Of a stretch of 64,000 bases of DNA, positions 42,438 through 50,759 are shown in pieces. The position numbers were made by a program, and so were the translations under genes. Source of the stretch: Acidobacteriota bacterium (GTDB taxonomy: Bacteria > Acidobacteriota > Blastocatellia > Pyrinomonadales > Pyrinomonadaceae). Below the pieces are notes generated by a model. The model saw only the letters and a program-made list of their open reading frames with translations, did no database searches and was not told the DNA's origin. The stretch spans positions 1,054,001 through 1,118,000 of the forward strand of contig JADKBM010000011.1 in NCBI GenBank assembly GCA_016715115.1. Direction: 5' to 3'. Within the stretch, counting starts at the first letter, position 1; each line of letters starts with the position of its first letter.

Positions 42438-43010
42438 ATGAAGTCTGTGTTCACCTTTTCCGTTTTTGTCTTGCTCAGCGTCGGAGTGGTATTCGGTCAA
42501 ACCGCCGATGCCGAGGCGGCGGTTGTCAAGATCTCAACCGATATCTCGAAGATCACGAAATCGCTTGACGAGCTGAACAAGAAACTCGGCAGTTTCGCCG
42601 AGACGTTCTCGAGCAACCAAGGACTGCGCTTGAGCGAGAAGCAACAGCGATTGCTTTTCGCCTTCGAAATGCTGAATCGCGGTGAATCCCGACTCTCAAC
42701 GCTTGAGACTCTGAAGGTTCAACTCGGCGAACGCGAGTTGAGCAACAAACGAAGAATGGTTGCGATCGAAGAAGAACTCCGATCCGAAAACATCGAACGA
42801 ACCCTTGCGGGAGCCCTGAATGCTGAAGAGGTGCGCGTCAAACGCCGGCGGGATCTTCAGACACAACAGACTGATCTTCTGGATCTTCTGAATGGAATCG
42901 AAAACTCGATCCGCGAGACCGAATATGAGATCACTCAGACGAAACAGTTTCTTCGCCGATTGCGTCAACAGATCTTCCCTGCGGTCATCGACGAACTGAA
43001 CGATTTTTGA
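42438..43010 (+). CDS. Exported coiled-coil protein
   Basis: 190 aa. The signal peptide MKSVFTFSVFVLLSVGVVFG ends before QTADAEA. The rest is one long charged coiled coil (about 30-180), with heptads such as KITKSLDELNKKLGSFAETF and LLDLLNGIENSIRETEYEI. CGGAGGA precedes the ATG. It is probably a periplasmic structural protein. No family is recognised. Confidence 0.75.
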   Translation: MKSVFTFSVFVLLSVGVVFGQTADAEAAVVKISTDISKITKSLDELNKKLGSFAETFSSNQGLRLSEKQQRLLFAFEMLNRGESRLSTLETLKVQLGERELSNKRRMVAIEEELRSENIERTLAGALNAEEVRVKRRRDLQTQQTDLLDLLNGIENSIRETEYEITQTKQFLRRLRQQIFPAVIDELNDF

Positions 43011-43174
43011 TTACGATATTATCCGAAGCAAAACTTGATCGCCGGTGTGCTTTTCGATTCATTCCACACCCCAGGATTCGCATTCGCATATTGTTCGGAC
43101 ATAACTGCGCGACTATTCGTCAATTAAGCGACCGATGATTTAGTCCTTTGAATTGCCGCTGACGCCGCCGTTTG

Positions 43175-43771
43175 CTATGGCTTGCTTTTCAGTGGCGTAA
43201 AAGAATCCAAAACTGCAATTACGGCTCGTTCCTCTTTCTCATCGGCATATCCGCCAACGACTTGGTAACCCATATCACCGACAAGATAGATTCTGTTGAT
43301 ATATCTAACGCCGTTGGAAATGACGTAACGAAACTCAGTTCCGCGATACTCACCGAGTTTGATGGGTTTTTCAGAAATCAACGTGGCATTTGAGTTAAGA
43401 ATTCCTTTGCGAGTCCCGTTTTCAATGTCCGCATAGACCTGAGGCGAAGGGTTACCGTCGAAATCGAACGGGGGATTGTAATAGAGCGTGTACAGAGTCT
43501 TTTCAAACAGCCACACAAACTGCTTTCCGACGTCTACACCTTTTGCTTTAGCCTTTTCCGTTGCGTAATCGATCGTCTGCTTTGGTAATGCGGGAATAGC
43601 AATCGAAAACTTGCCATTGATTGATGTGAAAATACCGTTCTCAACCGAGTCCCCGGAGGTCTGAATAACCGATGTCAAATTAGGCTGAACCGGCTGGGAT
43701 TGAGACCTCACAACGATGGCAAAACTGAGTGTCAGCAATAACGTTACTGTTAGATATTTGATGTTCTTCAT
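43175..43771 (-). CDS. Exported protein of unknown function
   Basis: 198 aa with a signal peptide (MKNIKYLTVTLLLTLSFAIV). The remaining sequence, with FSIAIPALPKQTIDY, TEFRYVISNGVRYINRIYLVG and YQVVGGYADEKEERAV, resembles the surface-recognition pattern of DUF1795/PsbP-like exported proteins. A related layout occurs in the 59531 gene. Convergent with the coiled-coil gene; the 160 bp between them is without features. Confidence 0.68.
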   Translation of the reverse strand: MKNIKYLTVTLLLTLSFAIVVRSQSQPVQPNLTSVIQTSGDSVENGIFTSINGKFSIAIPALPKQTIDYATEKAKAKGVDVGKQFVWLFEKTLYTLYYNPPFDFDGNPSPQVYADIENGTRKGILNSNATLISEKPIKLGEYRGTEFRYVISNGVRYINRIYLVGDMGYQVVGGYADEKEERAVIAVLDSFTPLKSKP

Positions 43772-43939
43772 TTCGTCGTTCTCGGCATTTCGTATGTTAC
43801 TTCACGCCTGTGTCTGATTCAATTGCCGCTGACGCGGCAAGCTCGGTGAACGCGGCTTGCGCTCGACAACAAGACCTTTCCGACGAGCGATCGGTCAGGT
43901 GAGTTGCCGGAGTCAACCAGTCGCGGAGCGACGGCATAG

Positions 43940-44120
43940 CGATTTCGGATTTTCGATTTTCGATTTTGGATTGGTCGTAATCAAAGATCTTCCGGTTGCG
44001 TTAGGTGATTCCTCCCGAATCGGGCGTCACGCGTAAACGCGTAGCTCCTGCGGGTTGCGTGACAGTGTGATTCTTGCGGGATGCCGAAATCCAAAACGAA
44101 AATCGCCATTCCCAAATGCG
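43940..44120. repeat. Heptad stem-loop element, third copy
   Basis: The left arm ggattttcgattttcgattttgg (43950-43975) and right arm with aaatccaaaacgaaaatcgcc (about 44090-44112) are imperfect complements across about 110 bp. The core shares cttccggt, gattcc and tcacgcg with the 32495 element. It sits in a long gene-free stretch. Confidence 0.6.
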
Positions 44121-44747
44121 ATGAGTCGTCGCTCACGCGACTCCGGACCCTTTTACCACCCTGTTCCGTGGGCTTACGCACCACGGCCAAAATTTGCCGT
44201 CTCTACGCGACTGGTTGAGCGGATGATTCGCGTCGCTTCACGGCCGATGTTTTAGTCTGAGCGCGAAATGACGTGAAACAACGCGAAGTCTCGGGCGCGT
44301 AATTTGGGCATAAGGCGTGATGCCGGGCGCGAACTGGAAAGCGAACAGAACAAGTTGAGTTCTTTCTGAGTCCTCGTCGAAGCGGCTGCCGGCCCCAAGT
44401 GAAACCAGGCATTCACATTCTGTCGCCCTCTCCGAGGGCTCAAAACGAACGGCGGCTCACCACGGGCTGTCGCCCGTGGCTACACGCCGTCGCCCTCTAC
44501 GAGGGCTGAAAACCGCGAAAATCGCCGCTGAGCGCCATTCTTCAATCAAACAGCCTTCAAACCAGCCAATGTTCTTCGCCAGACGCTCAACTAGTGTTTC
44601 TTGGGCGCGCCGTACGGCATCAGCCCGATTGGACGGCGGTTGCATAATGCAGGCTCATCGAGGCCGTGGTCGGAAAGCGTTCCTGACTAGAGTCGACCGA
44701 ATCGACCAACTCGGCAGTTGCCGAGGGCTGAAAAACCGAACGATTCC
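44121..44747. repeat. Gene-free stretch with a palindromic GAGGGC element
   Basis: About 630 bp without a credible gene. At 44422-44447 and 44489-44515, two copies of gtcgccctct--gagggctgaaaac flank a perfect hairpin, cacgggctgtcgcccgtg (44460-44477). A third half-copy is at about 44716. This layout resembles repeat elements common in Planctomycetes and Acidobacteria genomes. The stretch also contains cgcgaaa words near 44260. Confidence 0.55.
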
Positions 44748-46427
44748 CTATCTTCGCGCCGCGCGAATCACGTCTGCAAAAACACCGGCGGCGGTGACGT
44801 CGGCGCCGGCGCCGGCGCCTTTGACGACTAGCGGCAGATCGGCGTAGCGGTTCGTGTAGAAAAGCACGGCATTGTCTTTGCCGGAAAGATTCGCGAAATT
44901 ATGTTCCGGTCCGATGCGCTCGAGTCCGACCGATGCCTTGCCATCTTCGAATTTGGCGATGTATTTCAATTTCAAGCCTTCCTCGCGCGCCGATTCGAGA
45001 AGATCGAGAAAGTACGATTCCTCGTCGGCCAACGCCTTGTAAAAGTTATCGACGCTTCCCTTCGTGCAGGATTCGGGCAAAAATCCGGCGTTCGAAATAT
45101 CACCCATCTCGAGCGGATGGCCCGCCTCGCGCGCCAGAATCAGGATCTTTCGGGCAACGTCCGTTCCGCTCAGATCGAGCCGCGGATCGGGCTCAGTATA
45201 GCCTTCGTCCTGCGCCTGGCGAACGATCGACGCGAACGAATTCGTTCCGTCGTAATTGTTGAAAACGAAGTTGAGCGTTCCCGAAAGGACCGCCTCGATG
45301 CGGTTCACGCGATCGCCGCTCCGGGTCAAATCATTGAGCGTATTGATGATAGGCAATCCCGCGCCGACGTTCGTCTCGAACAGAAACGGCGTGTCGTACT
45401 CGCGCGCGAGGTCTTTCAGACGCTTGTAGTTCGCGTATTCGCCCGAGGCCGCAACCTTGTTGCAGGCGATAATGGCGACCGACCGTTCGAGCAGTTTCGG
45501 ATAATTGGCGATGATCGCGTCGTTCGCGGTAACGTCGACGAAGACCGAATTGCGCAGATTCTTTTCGGTTATCAGGCCTGCGAGTTCGGTCCCGCTCGAA
45601 TCATATTCAACGCCCGACGCCAGATCGCCGGCCGAAACGCCATCTTCCGAGTACACAAACCGCTTGCTGTTCGCGAGACCGACGACGCGAACGTTCAGAT
45701 TGAGATCCTCGCTCAGATAATCCGCCTGCTGCGCAAGTTGCGCGAGAAGCCGTTTGCCGACCGTCCCGACGCCGGCGATGAAAAGGTTGATCTGTTTCTT
45801 GCCGTCCGAGAAAAACTCCTCGTGAAGCGTGTTGACGGCCTTTTTGACGTCTTCCGAACGAATGATCGCCGAAATGTTGCGCTCCGACGACCCCTGCGCG
45901 ATTGCGGAGATGTTGATGCCGTTGTGTCCGAGCGCGGCGAACATTTTGCCCGAAATTCCGGTGTGCGCCTTCATATTGTCGCCGACGAGCGCGAGGATCG
46001 AAAAACCGTTCTCGACGCGCAAAGGGTCGATCTTGCCGACCGCGATCTCGTATTCAAATTCCCTGTCGACGGCCGTCTTGGCGAGCGCGCCGAATTTGTC
46101 CTCGATCGCGACGCAGATCGAATGCTCCGACGAACTCTGCGTGATCAGGATGACGTTGATCTGTGCACGCGACAGCGCGTCAAAAAGACGCTTCGAAAAT
46201 CCGGGGATTCCGACCATCCCGCTTCCCTCGAGATTCACGACCGAGATCTTGTCGATGCTTGAAATTCCGCGGATGATATCGGTTTCGTCGTCAACTACGG
46301 ATTCGATCAGAGTCCCGTAATCATCGGGCGCAAACGTGTTCTTGATAAAAACCGGGATGTTCTTTTTGAGAACCGGCTGGATCGTCGGCGGATAGAGCAC
46401 CTTGGCTCCGAAATGCGACAATTCCAT
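44748..46427 (-). CDS. thrA: Bifunctional aspartokinase / homoserine dehydrogenase, C-terminal part
   Basis: 559 codons whose nominal start MELSHFGAKVLYPPTIQPVL is internal to aspartokinase. It contains the ACT regulatory domains (about residues 55-215, with VVNLEGSGMVGIPG and LVGDNMKAHTGISGKMF) and the homoserine dehydrogenase (from about 218, FIAGVGTVGKRLLAQL). Active-site parts are VACNKVAA-like IIACNKVAASGEY and FETNVGAGLPIINTL. Together with the 46321-47196 frame it makes the ThrA fusion. The frames separate at a T5 run on the plus strand (46466-46470), where one base too many breaks the gene. Confidence 0.9.
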   Translation of the reverse strand: MELSHFGAKVLYPPTIQPVLKKNIPVFIKNTFAPDDYGTLIESVVDDETDIIRGISSIDKISVVNLEGSGMVGIPGFSKRLFDALSRAQINVILITQSSSEHSICVAIEDKFGALAKTAVDREFEYEIAVGKIDPLRVENGFSILALVGDNMKAHTGISGKMFAALGHNGINISAIAQGSSERNISAIIRSEDVKKAVNTLHEEFFSDGKKQINLFIAGVGTVGKRLLAQLAQQADYLSEDLNLNVRVVGLANSKRFVYSEDGVSAGDLASGVEYDSSGTELAGLITEKNLRNSVFVDVTANDAIIANYPKLLERSVAIIACNKVAASGEYANYKRLKDLAREYDTPFLFETNVGAGLPIINTLNDLTRSGDRVNRIEAVLSGTLNFVFNNYDGTNSFASIVRQAQDEGYTEPDPRLDLSGTDVARKILILAREAGHPLEMGDISNAGFLPESCTKGSVDNFYKALADEESYFLDLLESAREEGLKLKYIAKFEDGKASVGLERIGPEHNFANLSGKDNAVLFYTNRYADLPLVVKGAGAGADVTAAGVFADVIRAARR

Positions 46428-47196
46428 CGCCTCGCGATAAGTGATGTGCGAGATTCTTGCGTATGTTTTTGACGATCCGCGGGTCGGCCGTCATCATTCC
46501 GGAAACGTCCGTCCAGATCTCAAGCACGCTCGCGTCGAGCGCGGCGGCGATAATCGCCCCGGTATAATCCGAACCGCCGCGGCCGAGCGTCGTCGTCAGA
46601 CCTTCGGCGTCGGAAGCGATGAATCCGGGAAAAACGACGAGATTTGGGATTGGGGATTTGGGATTGCGGATTTCGGTTTGGATCAGATCGTTCGTCGTTT
46701 CGAAATCAACCGCCGCGAATCCGTAGTTCGAGTCGGTCCGGATCAGTTGGCGCGAATCCTTCCAGAGGTTTTCGACGCCGTCGCAGGTGAGTTTTGCGGA
46801 AACGATCTTCGTCGACAGGATCTCGCCGAAGCTGACGACGCGGTCGAGCGTCCGTGCGGTCAGTTCGCGAAGCATAAAGACGCCTTCGCATATGCTGCGC
46901 AGTTCGTGAAACCGGTTCTCGATGAAATCGTAGACGCCGTCCTGCGAATTTGCGCCGAGCAGCGCGCGTGTTGCTTCGGTGTGCTTGGATTCGATCTCGC
47001 GCAGTTTTACCCGAAACATCTCGTCGCCGGCCTCGGCGAGCTTTGCCGAATCGATCAATGCGTCGGTCGTTCCCTGCATCGCCGAAAGCACGAGAATGCA
47101 CGGCTCGATCGCCGACGCCGCACGCGCGATCGCGATGACTTTTTCGATGTTTTCCGCGCTTCCAACCGAGGAACCGCCAAATTTGAGAACTTTCAT
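46321..47196 (-). CDS. thrA: Bifunctional aspartokinase / homoserine dehydrogenase, N-terminal part
   Basis: 291 codons: the aspartokinase catalytic domain from KFGGSSVGSAENI to WTDVSGMMTADPRIVK, after which the frame becomes noise (NIRKNLAHH). Removing one A from the A5 run gives VKTYARISHITYREAMELSH, the expected continuation into the next frame. Other motifs are SFGEILSTKI and TTLGRGGSDYTGAI. Residues about 174-185 (TEIRNPKSPIPN) are an insert of heptad repeat DNA. thrC ends 22 bp upstream, so thrC-thrA form one unit that feeds the threonine and methionine branches. Confidence 0.88.
   Translation of the reverse strand: MKVLKFGGSSVGSAENIEKVIAIARAASAIEPCILVLSAMQGTTDALIDSAKLAEAGDEMFRVKLREIESKHTEATRALLGANSQDGVYDFIENRFHELRSICEGVFMLRELTARTLDRVVSFGEILSTKIVSAKLTCDGVENLWKDSRQLIRTDSNYGFAAVDFETTNDLIQTEIRNPKSPIPNLVVFPGFIASDAEGLTTTLGRGGSDYTGAIIAAALDASVLEIWTDVSGMMTADPRIVKNIRKNLAHHLSRGDGIVAFRSQGALSADDPAGSQKEHPGFYQEHVCAR
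46641..46676. repeat. Heptad insert inside thrA
   Basis: The plus strand reads gatttgggattggggatttg with 7-bp period (atttggg, attgggg, atttggg, attgcgg, atttcgg), 36 bp in all. On the coding strand it gives RNPKSPIPN, nearly the same peptide as in argC, in the same orientation relative to translation. Confidence 0.75.
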
Positions 47197-47218
47197 AGAA
47201 GTTATGTGGTTGATCGCT

Positions 47219-48520
47219 TCAGATCAGGTTGCGCAATATCGATTTCAAATCTTCGTAGTCGACTCCGATTTCGGTGCTTTTCTTCGGTCGCGATTCAAGT
47301 TCGGCGACCGAATCGGGAATCGTCCCGAACGTTCCGGTGATCTCAAGCACGGAATCGAATTTCACCGGATGCGCCGTTTCGAGAAAGTATCCCGCGCCCT
47401 CGGTCGCGGAAAGATAATCCTCCAGCGCCCGGAATCCGACGGCGCCGTGCGGATCGAGAACGTATCCGAATCGCTTGTACACATCGAGCATCGTCGCCCG
47501 CGTCTGATCGTCCGAAACGCTGACCGAGACCAACAGGTCTTTCAAACGAACGTAATCCCGATCGAACATTTCGAGAATGCGGACGAAGTTCGAAGGATTC
47601 GCGACGTCCATCGCATTCGAGAGCGTCGCGACGGCGGTCTTTTCTATCATTTCTCCGGTCTCTAGAAACCGCGGCACGACGTCGTTTGCATTGCAGGCGG
47701 CGATGAATTTCGCCGCCGGAAGTCCGGAAATGTGGGCCAGAATGCCGGCGCAGATATTCCCGAAATTCCCGCTCGGGACGCTTATCACAGGCGGTTCGGT
47801 CCGGCCCGATTCGAGCCATTGGCGATGGGCGTAAAAATAGTAGAACTGCTGCGGCAGCCAGCGCGCGACGTTGATCGAATTGGCGGACGTCAGAAACACT
47901 TCCCGCTTCAGATCGGCGTCGGCGAGCGCGGTTTTCGCAAGTTTCTGACAAGCGTCGAAATCGCCCGTAACTTCAAACGCGTGAATGTTTTGCCCGAGCG
48001 TCGTCAACTGAAGTTCCTGGACGCGCGAAACCTTGCCTTTCGGAAAAAGAATCACGACCTCGACGCCGTCGACCCCGTAAAAACCGTTCGCGACCGCGCC
48101 GCCCGTGTCTCCCGAAGTCGCGACGACGACGACCGTTTTGCCGGTCGTCTGTCCCGAAAACTCCCGAAGGCAACGGCTCATAAATCGCGCTCCGACGTCT
48201 TTGAACGCGTGCGTCGCGCCGTGAAACAGTTCGAGCGTCGATATCCGTTCATCGATGCGCACCAGCGGAAAATCGAAACTCACCGTTTCCGAACAGATCT
48301 CAAACAGGCGTTCGTCGGCGATCTCGCCGGCGACGAACGGGCGGATCACTTCGAACGCGACCGATGCCTTGTCCATCGCTCCGAAACGGCTCCAAAAGTC
48401 GTCACTCAGTTTCGGGATGCGCTCCGGAAAGTAAAGACCGCGATCATCGGGCTGCCCGTTGAGCGTCGCTTCGCGGAACGACGCGTGAGGCGATTTTCGG
48501 TTTGTGCTAAAGTATTGCAT
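47219..48520 (-). CDS. thrC: Threonine synthase
   Basis: 433-aa PLP enzyme converting O-phosphohomoserine to threonine. The PLP Lys107 is in FHGATHAFKDVGARF. The phosphate-binding loop is VATSGDTGGAVANGF, with SANSINVARWLPQQFYY and SVPSGNFGNICAG. The layout matches the longer bacterial (type I, E. coli-like) form. It lies upstream of thrA on the minus strand and divergent from thrB, so the three threonine genes share a control region. Confidence 0.95.
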   Translation of the reverse strand: MQYFSTNRKSPHASFREATLNGQPDDRGLYFPERIPKLSDDFWSRFGAMDKASVAFEVIRPFVAGEIADERLFEICSETVSFDFPLVRIDERISTLELFHGATHAFKDVGARFMSRCLREFSGQTTGKTVVVVATSGDTGGAVANGFYGVDGVEVVILFPKGKVSRVQELQLTTLGQNIHAFEVTGDFDACQKLAKTALADADLKREVFLTSANSINVARWLPQQFYYFYAHRQWLESGRTEPPVISVPSGNFGNICAGILAHISGLPAAKFIAACNANDVVPRFLETGEMIEKTAVATLSNAMDVANPSNFVRILEMFDRDYVRLKDLLVSVSVSDDQTRATMLDVYKRFGYVLDPHGAVGFRALEDYLSATEGAGYFLETAHPVKFDSVLEITGTFGTIPDSVAELESRPKKSTEIGVDYEDLKSILRNLI

Positions 48521-48594
48521 TATCGGGTAAAACGCGACGGAAGGCTTGCTTTTTGAGTAACTTCCAAGTCCTTTACCAATGATAATAAATGTTA

Positions 48595-48790
48595 TCGAAA
48601 TCGCGAAACTATGAATGAACTTGCAGTTCGATCGACATCAGAACGCGATTCGTCGTATTCGTGAGATCCGTGCGATTCGTGGGCAAAATAGATCGCGGAA
48701 CTTTGGAAAGCAACCTTGATCCAATGAACGCCGGCAACACGCGATCGAATTCGTGAGATCCATGCGATTCGTGGCCGAATTGGCCGCACG
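48595..48790. repeat. Duplicated thrB-start-like and 9-bp repeat segments
   Basis: gcgaaactatgaatgaac (about 48602-48619) closely repeats the thrB start sequence gcgaaactatgaatgaaa (48832-48849), and ttgcagttcgatcgac repeats its next bases imperfectly. Between them, attcgtgagatccgtgcgat (about 48656) and attcgtgagatccatgcgat (about 48751) are near-identical segments of 9-bp units. This fills most of the thrC-thrB gap. Confidence 0.6.
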
Positions 48791-48839
48791 GCAAAAGTAT
48801 CCGCGTGGCAAAAACAACCGTGAAAAAAAATGCGAAACT

Positions 48840-49763
48840 ATGAATGAAATTACGGTTCGAGCTCCGGCGACGGTCGCCAATGTCGTGTGCGGATTCGATT
48901 GCCTCGGGTTCGCGCTCGGCGAACCGTTCGACGAGATAACGCTTCGTATCTCCGATCAGCCGGGCGTTCGGATCGTTCATAATGACGGTTTCGGTCTGCC
49001 CGTCGAGCCCGAACGAAACGTCGTCGGGACCGTTCTGATGTCGATGGCCAAAGCGGCCTGCGCAGATGTCGGATTCGTCGCCGAGATCACAAAACATATC
49101 AAGCCCGGAAGCGGAATCGGTTCAAGCGCGGCGAGCGCGGCCGGCGCGGCGGTTGCTGCAAACCATCTGCTGGGCGAACGATTTACCAAGAATCAACTCG
49201 TCGAATTCGCCCGTGACGGTGAGTTCACCGCTTGCGGATCGCGCATCGCGGACAACGTTTCGGCCTGTATTTTCGGGGGCTTCACGCTCGTCCGCGCGAC
49301 GGAGCCAGTCGCCGACGTGATCGCGCTCGACTTTCCTGAGCTGTTCGTGACGGTGATTCATCCGCAGATCGAGATCAAAACCGCGGACGCCCGGGCCGTA
49401 ATGAAACAAGAGGTTCCGCTCGCGACCGCGGTGCGGCAATGGGGAAATGTCGGTGCATTGGTCGCCGGCCTCGCGAAAGGCGATTACGCGCTCATCGGGC
49501 GCTCTCTCGAGGACTTTGTCGCCGAACCCTACCGCAAAGCGCTGATCCCGCATTTCGACGATCTCAAATTCAAGAGCTTGATGGCAGGCGCGCTCGGCGG
49601 CGGAATTTCGGGGTCAGGGCCGAGCGTTTTTATGCTCTCGGCGTCCGAGGTGGCCGCTTCCGACGTCGCCGACGCAATGCGCGGGGTTTATTCGAAGAGC
49701 GGAATTGAATTCAACATTTACCGGTCAGGAATCAAACGCAGCGGCGTAACTATCGCAGAATGA
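48840..49763 (+). CDS. thrB: Homoserine kinase
   Basis: 307-aa GHMP kinase from ATG at 48840 (MNEITVRAPATVANVVCGFD). The P-loop-like GHMP motif is PGSGIGSSAASAAGAAVA (about 87-104). The C-terminal motif is GALGGGISGSGPSVFML. It phosphorylates homoserine for thrC. It overlaps argF' by 4 nt (ATGA), so threonine and arginine genes are joined in one plus-strand operon. A longer frame exists upstream but runs through the repeats and lacks family residues. Confidence 0.95.
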   Translation: MNEITVRAPATVANVVCGFDCLGFALGEPFDEITLRISDQPGVRIVHNDGFGLPVEPERNVVGTVLMSMAKAACADVGFVAEITKHIKPGSGIGSSAASAAGAAVAANHLLGERFTKNQLVEFARDGEFTACGSRIADNVSACIFGGFTLVRATEPVADVIALDFPELFVTVIHPQIEIKTADARAVMKQEVPLATAVRQWGNVGALVAGLAKGDYALIGRSLEDFVAEPYRKALIPHFDDLKFKSLMAGALGGGISGSGPSVFMLSASEVAASDVADAMRGVYSKSGIEFNIYRSGIKRSGVTIAE

Positions 49764-50758
49764 ACAACTTTCTCAAAACCTCTGATTTTTCGCGAGCCGA
49801 ACTCGACGCGCTCGTCGAGTCGGCCTTGCGCTTCAAACACGGACAAAGTTCGGTCAAACCGCTCGACGGCAAATCGGTCGCGCTCGTCTTTTTCAACCCG
49901 AGCCTCAGGACGCGCGCGTCGATGCAGGTCGGCATCTTCGAACTCGGCGGAAATTCCGTGACGCTTGAACCGGGCGGCACGAGTTGGACGCTCGAACATC
50001 GCGACGGCGTCGTAATGGACGCCGACAAGACGGAACACCTTTCGGAGTTTGTTCGCGTCGTCGAGAGGTACGTGTCGGCGGTCGGTGTGCGCACGTTCGC
50101 CCATCTCAAGAATTGGACCGAGGAGCGCGTCGATCCGATACTTGGTGCTTTCACCCGATATGCGTCAAAACCGGTGATAAATCTCGAGTCGGCGATGCAT
50201 CACCCGTGTCAGGCACTTGCCGATATGATGACGATCCGCGAGAACTTCGGCGTGAAAAGGAAAAAGGTTCTCCTGACGTGGGCGTTTCATCCGAAGCCTT
50301 TGCCGATGGCGGTCCCGAACAGTTTCGCGCTCGCGGCGGCGCAGTTCGGCCACGACCTTCGCATCGCGCATCCAAAAGGTTATGAACTTGATGGCGAACT
50401 GATCGGCGAGATCGAAAATCAAACGCGCGAGAACGGCGGAAGCATCGAGATCGTCAATGACGTAAATGCTGCGTTTGAGGGAGTTGACGTGGTTTACGCG
50501 AAAAGCTGGGGAAGCTTTCGGCATTACGGCGACGCTGAAGGCGATGTCCGCGAACGCGCCGCTTATCGCGAACATTGGATCGTCGACGAGGCGAAGATGG
50601 AGCGGACCAACAATGCGATCTTTATGCATTGCCTGCCCGTCCGGCGGAACGTTGTCGTGACCGATGCCGTCATCGACTCGCCGCGGTCGACGGTTATCGA
50701 CGAGGCCGAAAATCGGCTTCACGTTCAGAAGGCGATACTTTCGATGTTGGTAAAATAA
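49760..50758 (+). CDS. argF': N-acetylornithine-type carbamoyltransferase
   Basis: 332 aa and much closer to the N-acetylornithine carbamoyltransferase (AOTCase/SOTCase) group than to ordinary OTCase. The carbamoyl-phosphate loop is FFNPSLRTRASMQ. The group-specific parts are VVMDADKTEHLSEF, LTWAFHPKPLPMAVPNSF, HCLPVRRNVVVTDAVIDSP and EAENRLHVQKAIL. It would carbamoylate N-acetyl- or N-succinyl-ornithine. The residue that sets acetyl versus succinyl specificity (Glu92 in Xanthomonas AOTCase, Pro90 in Bacteroides SOTCase, as I recall) aligns with Thr91 here. It lies between thrB and argB. Confidence 0.9.
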   Translation: MNNFLKTSDFSRAELDALVESALRFKHGQSSVKPLDGKSVALVFFNPSLRTRASMQVGIFELGGNSVTLEPGGTSWTLEHRDGVVMDADKTEHLSEFVRVVERYVSAVGVRTFAHLKNWTEERVDPILGAFTRYASKPVINLESAMHHPCQALADMMTIRENFGVKRKKVLLTWAFHPKPLPMAVPNSFALAAAQFGHDLRIAHPKGYELDGELIGEIENQTRENGGSIEIVNDVNAAFEGVDVVYAKSWGSFRHYGDAEGDVRERAAYREHWIVDEAKMERTNNAIFMHCLPVRRNVVVTDAVIDSPRSTVIDEAENRLHVQKAILSMLVK

Positions 50759-50759
50759 T

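Noticed and set aside
44203..44443. Small minus-strand open frames in the gene-free region
   Set aside because: They overlap repeats, lack Shine-Dalgarno sites and show no family pattern.
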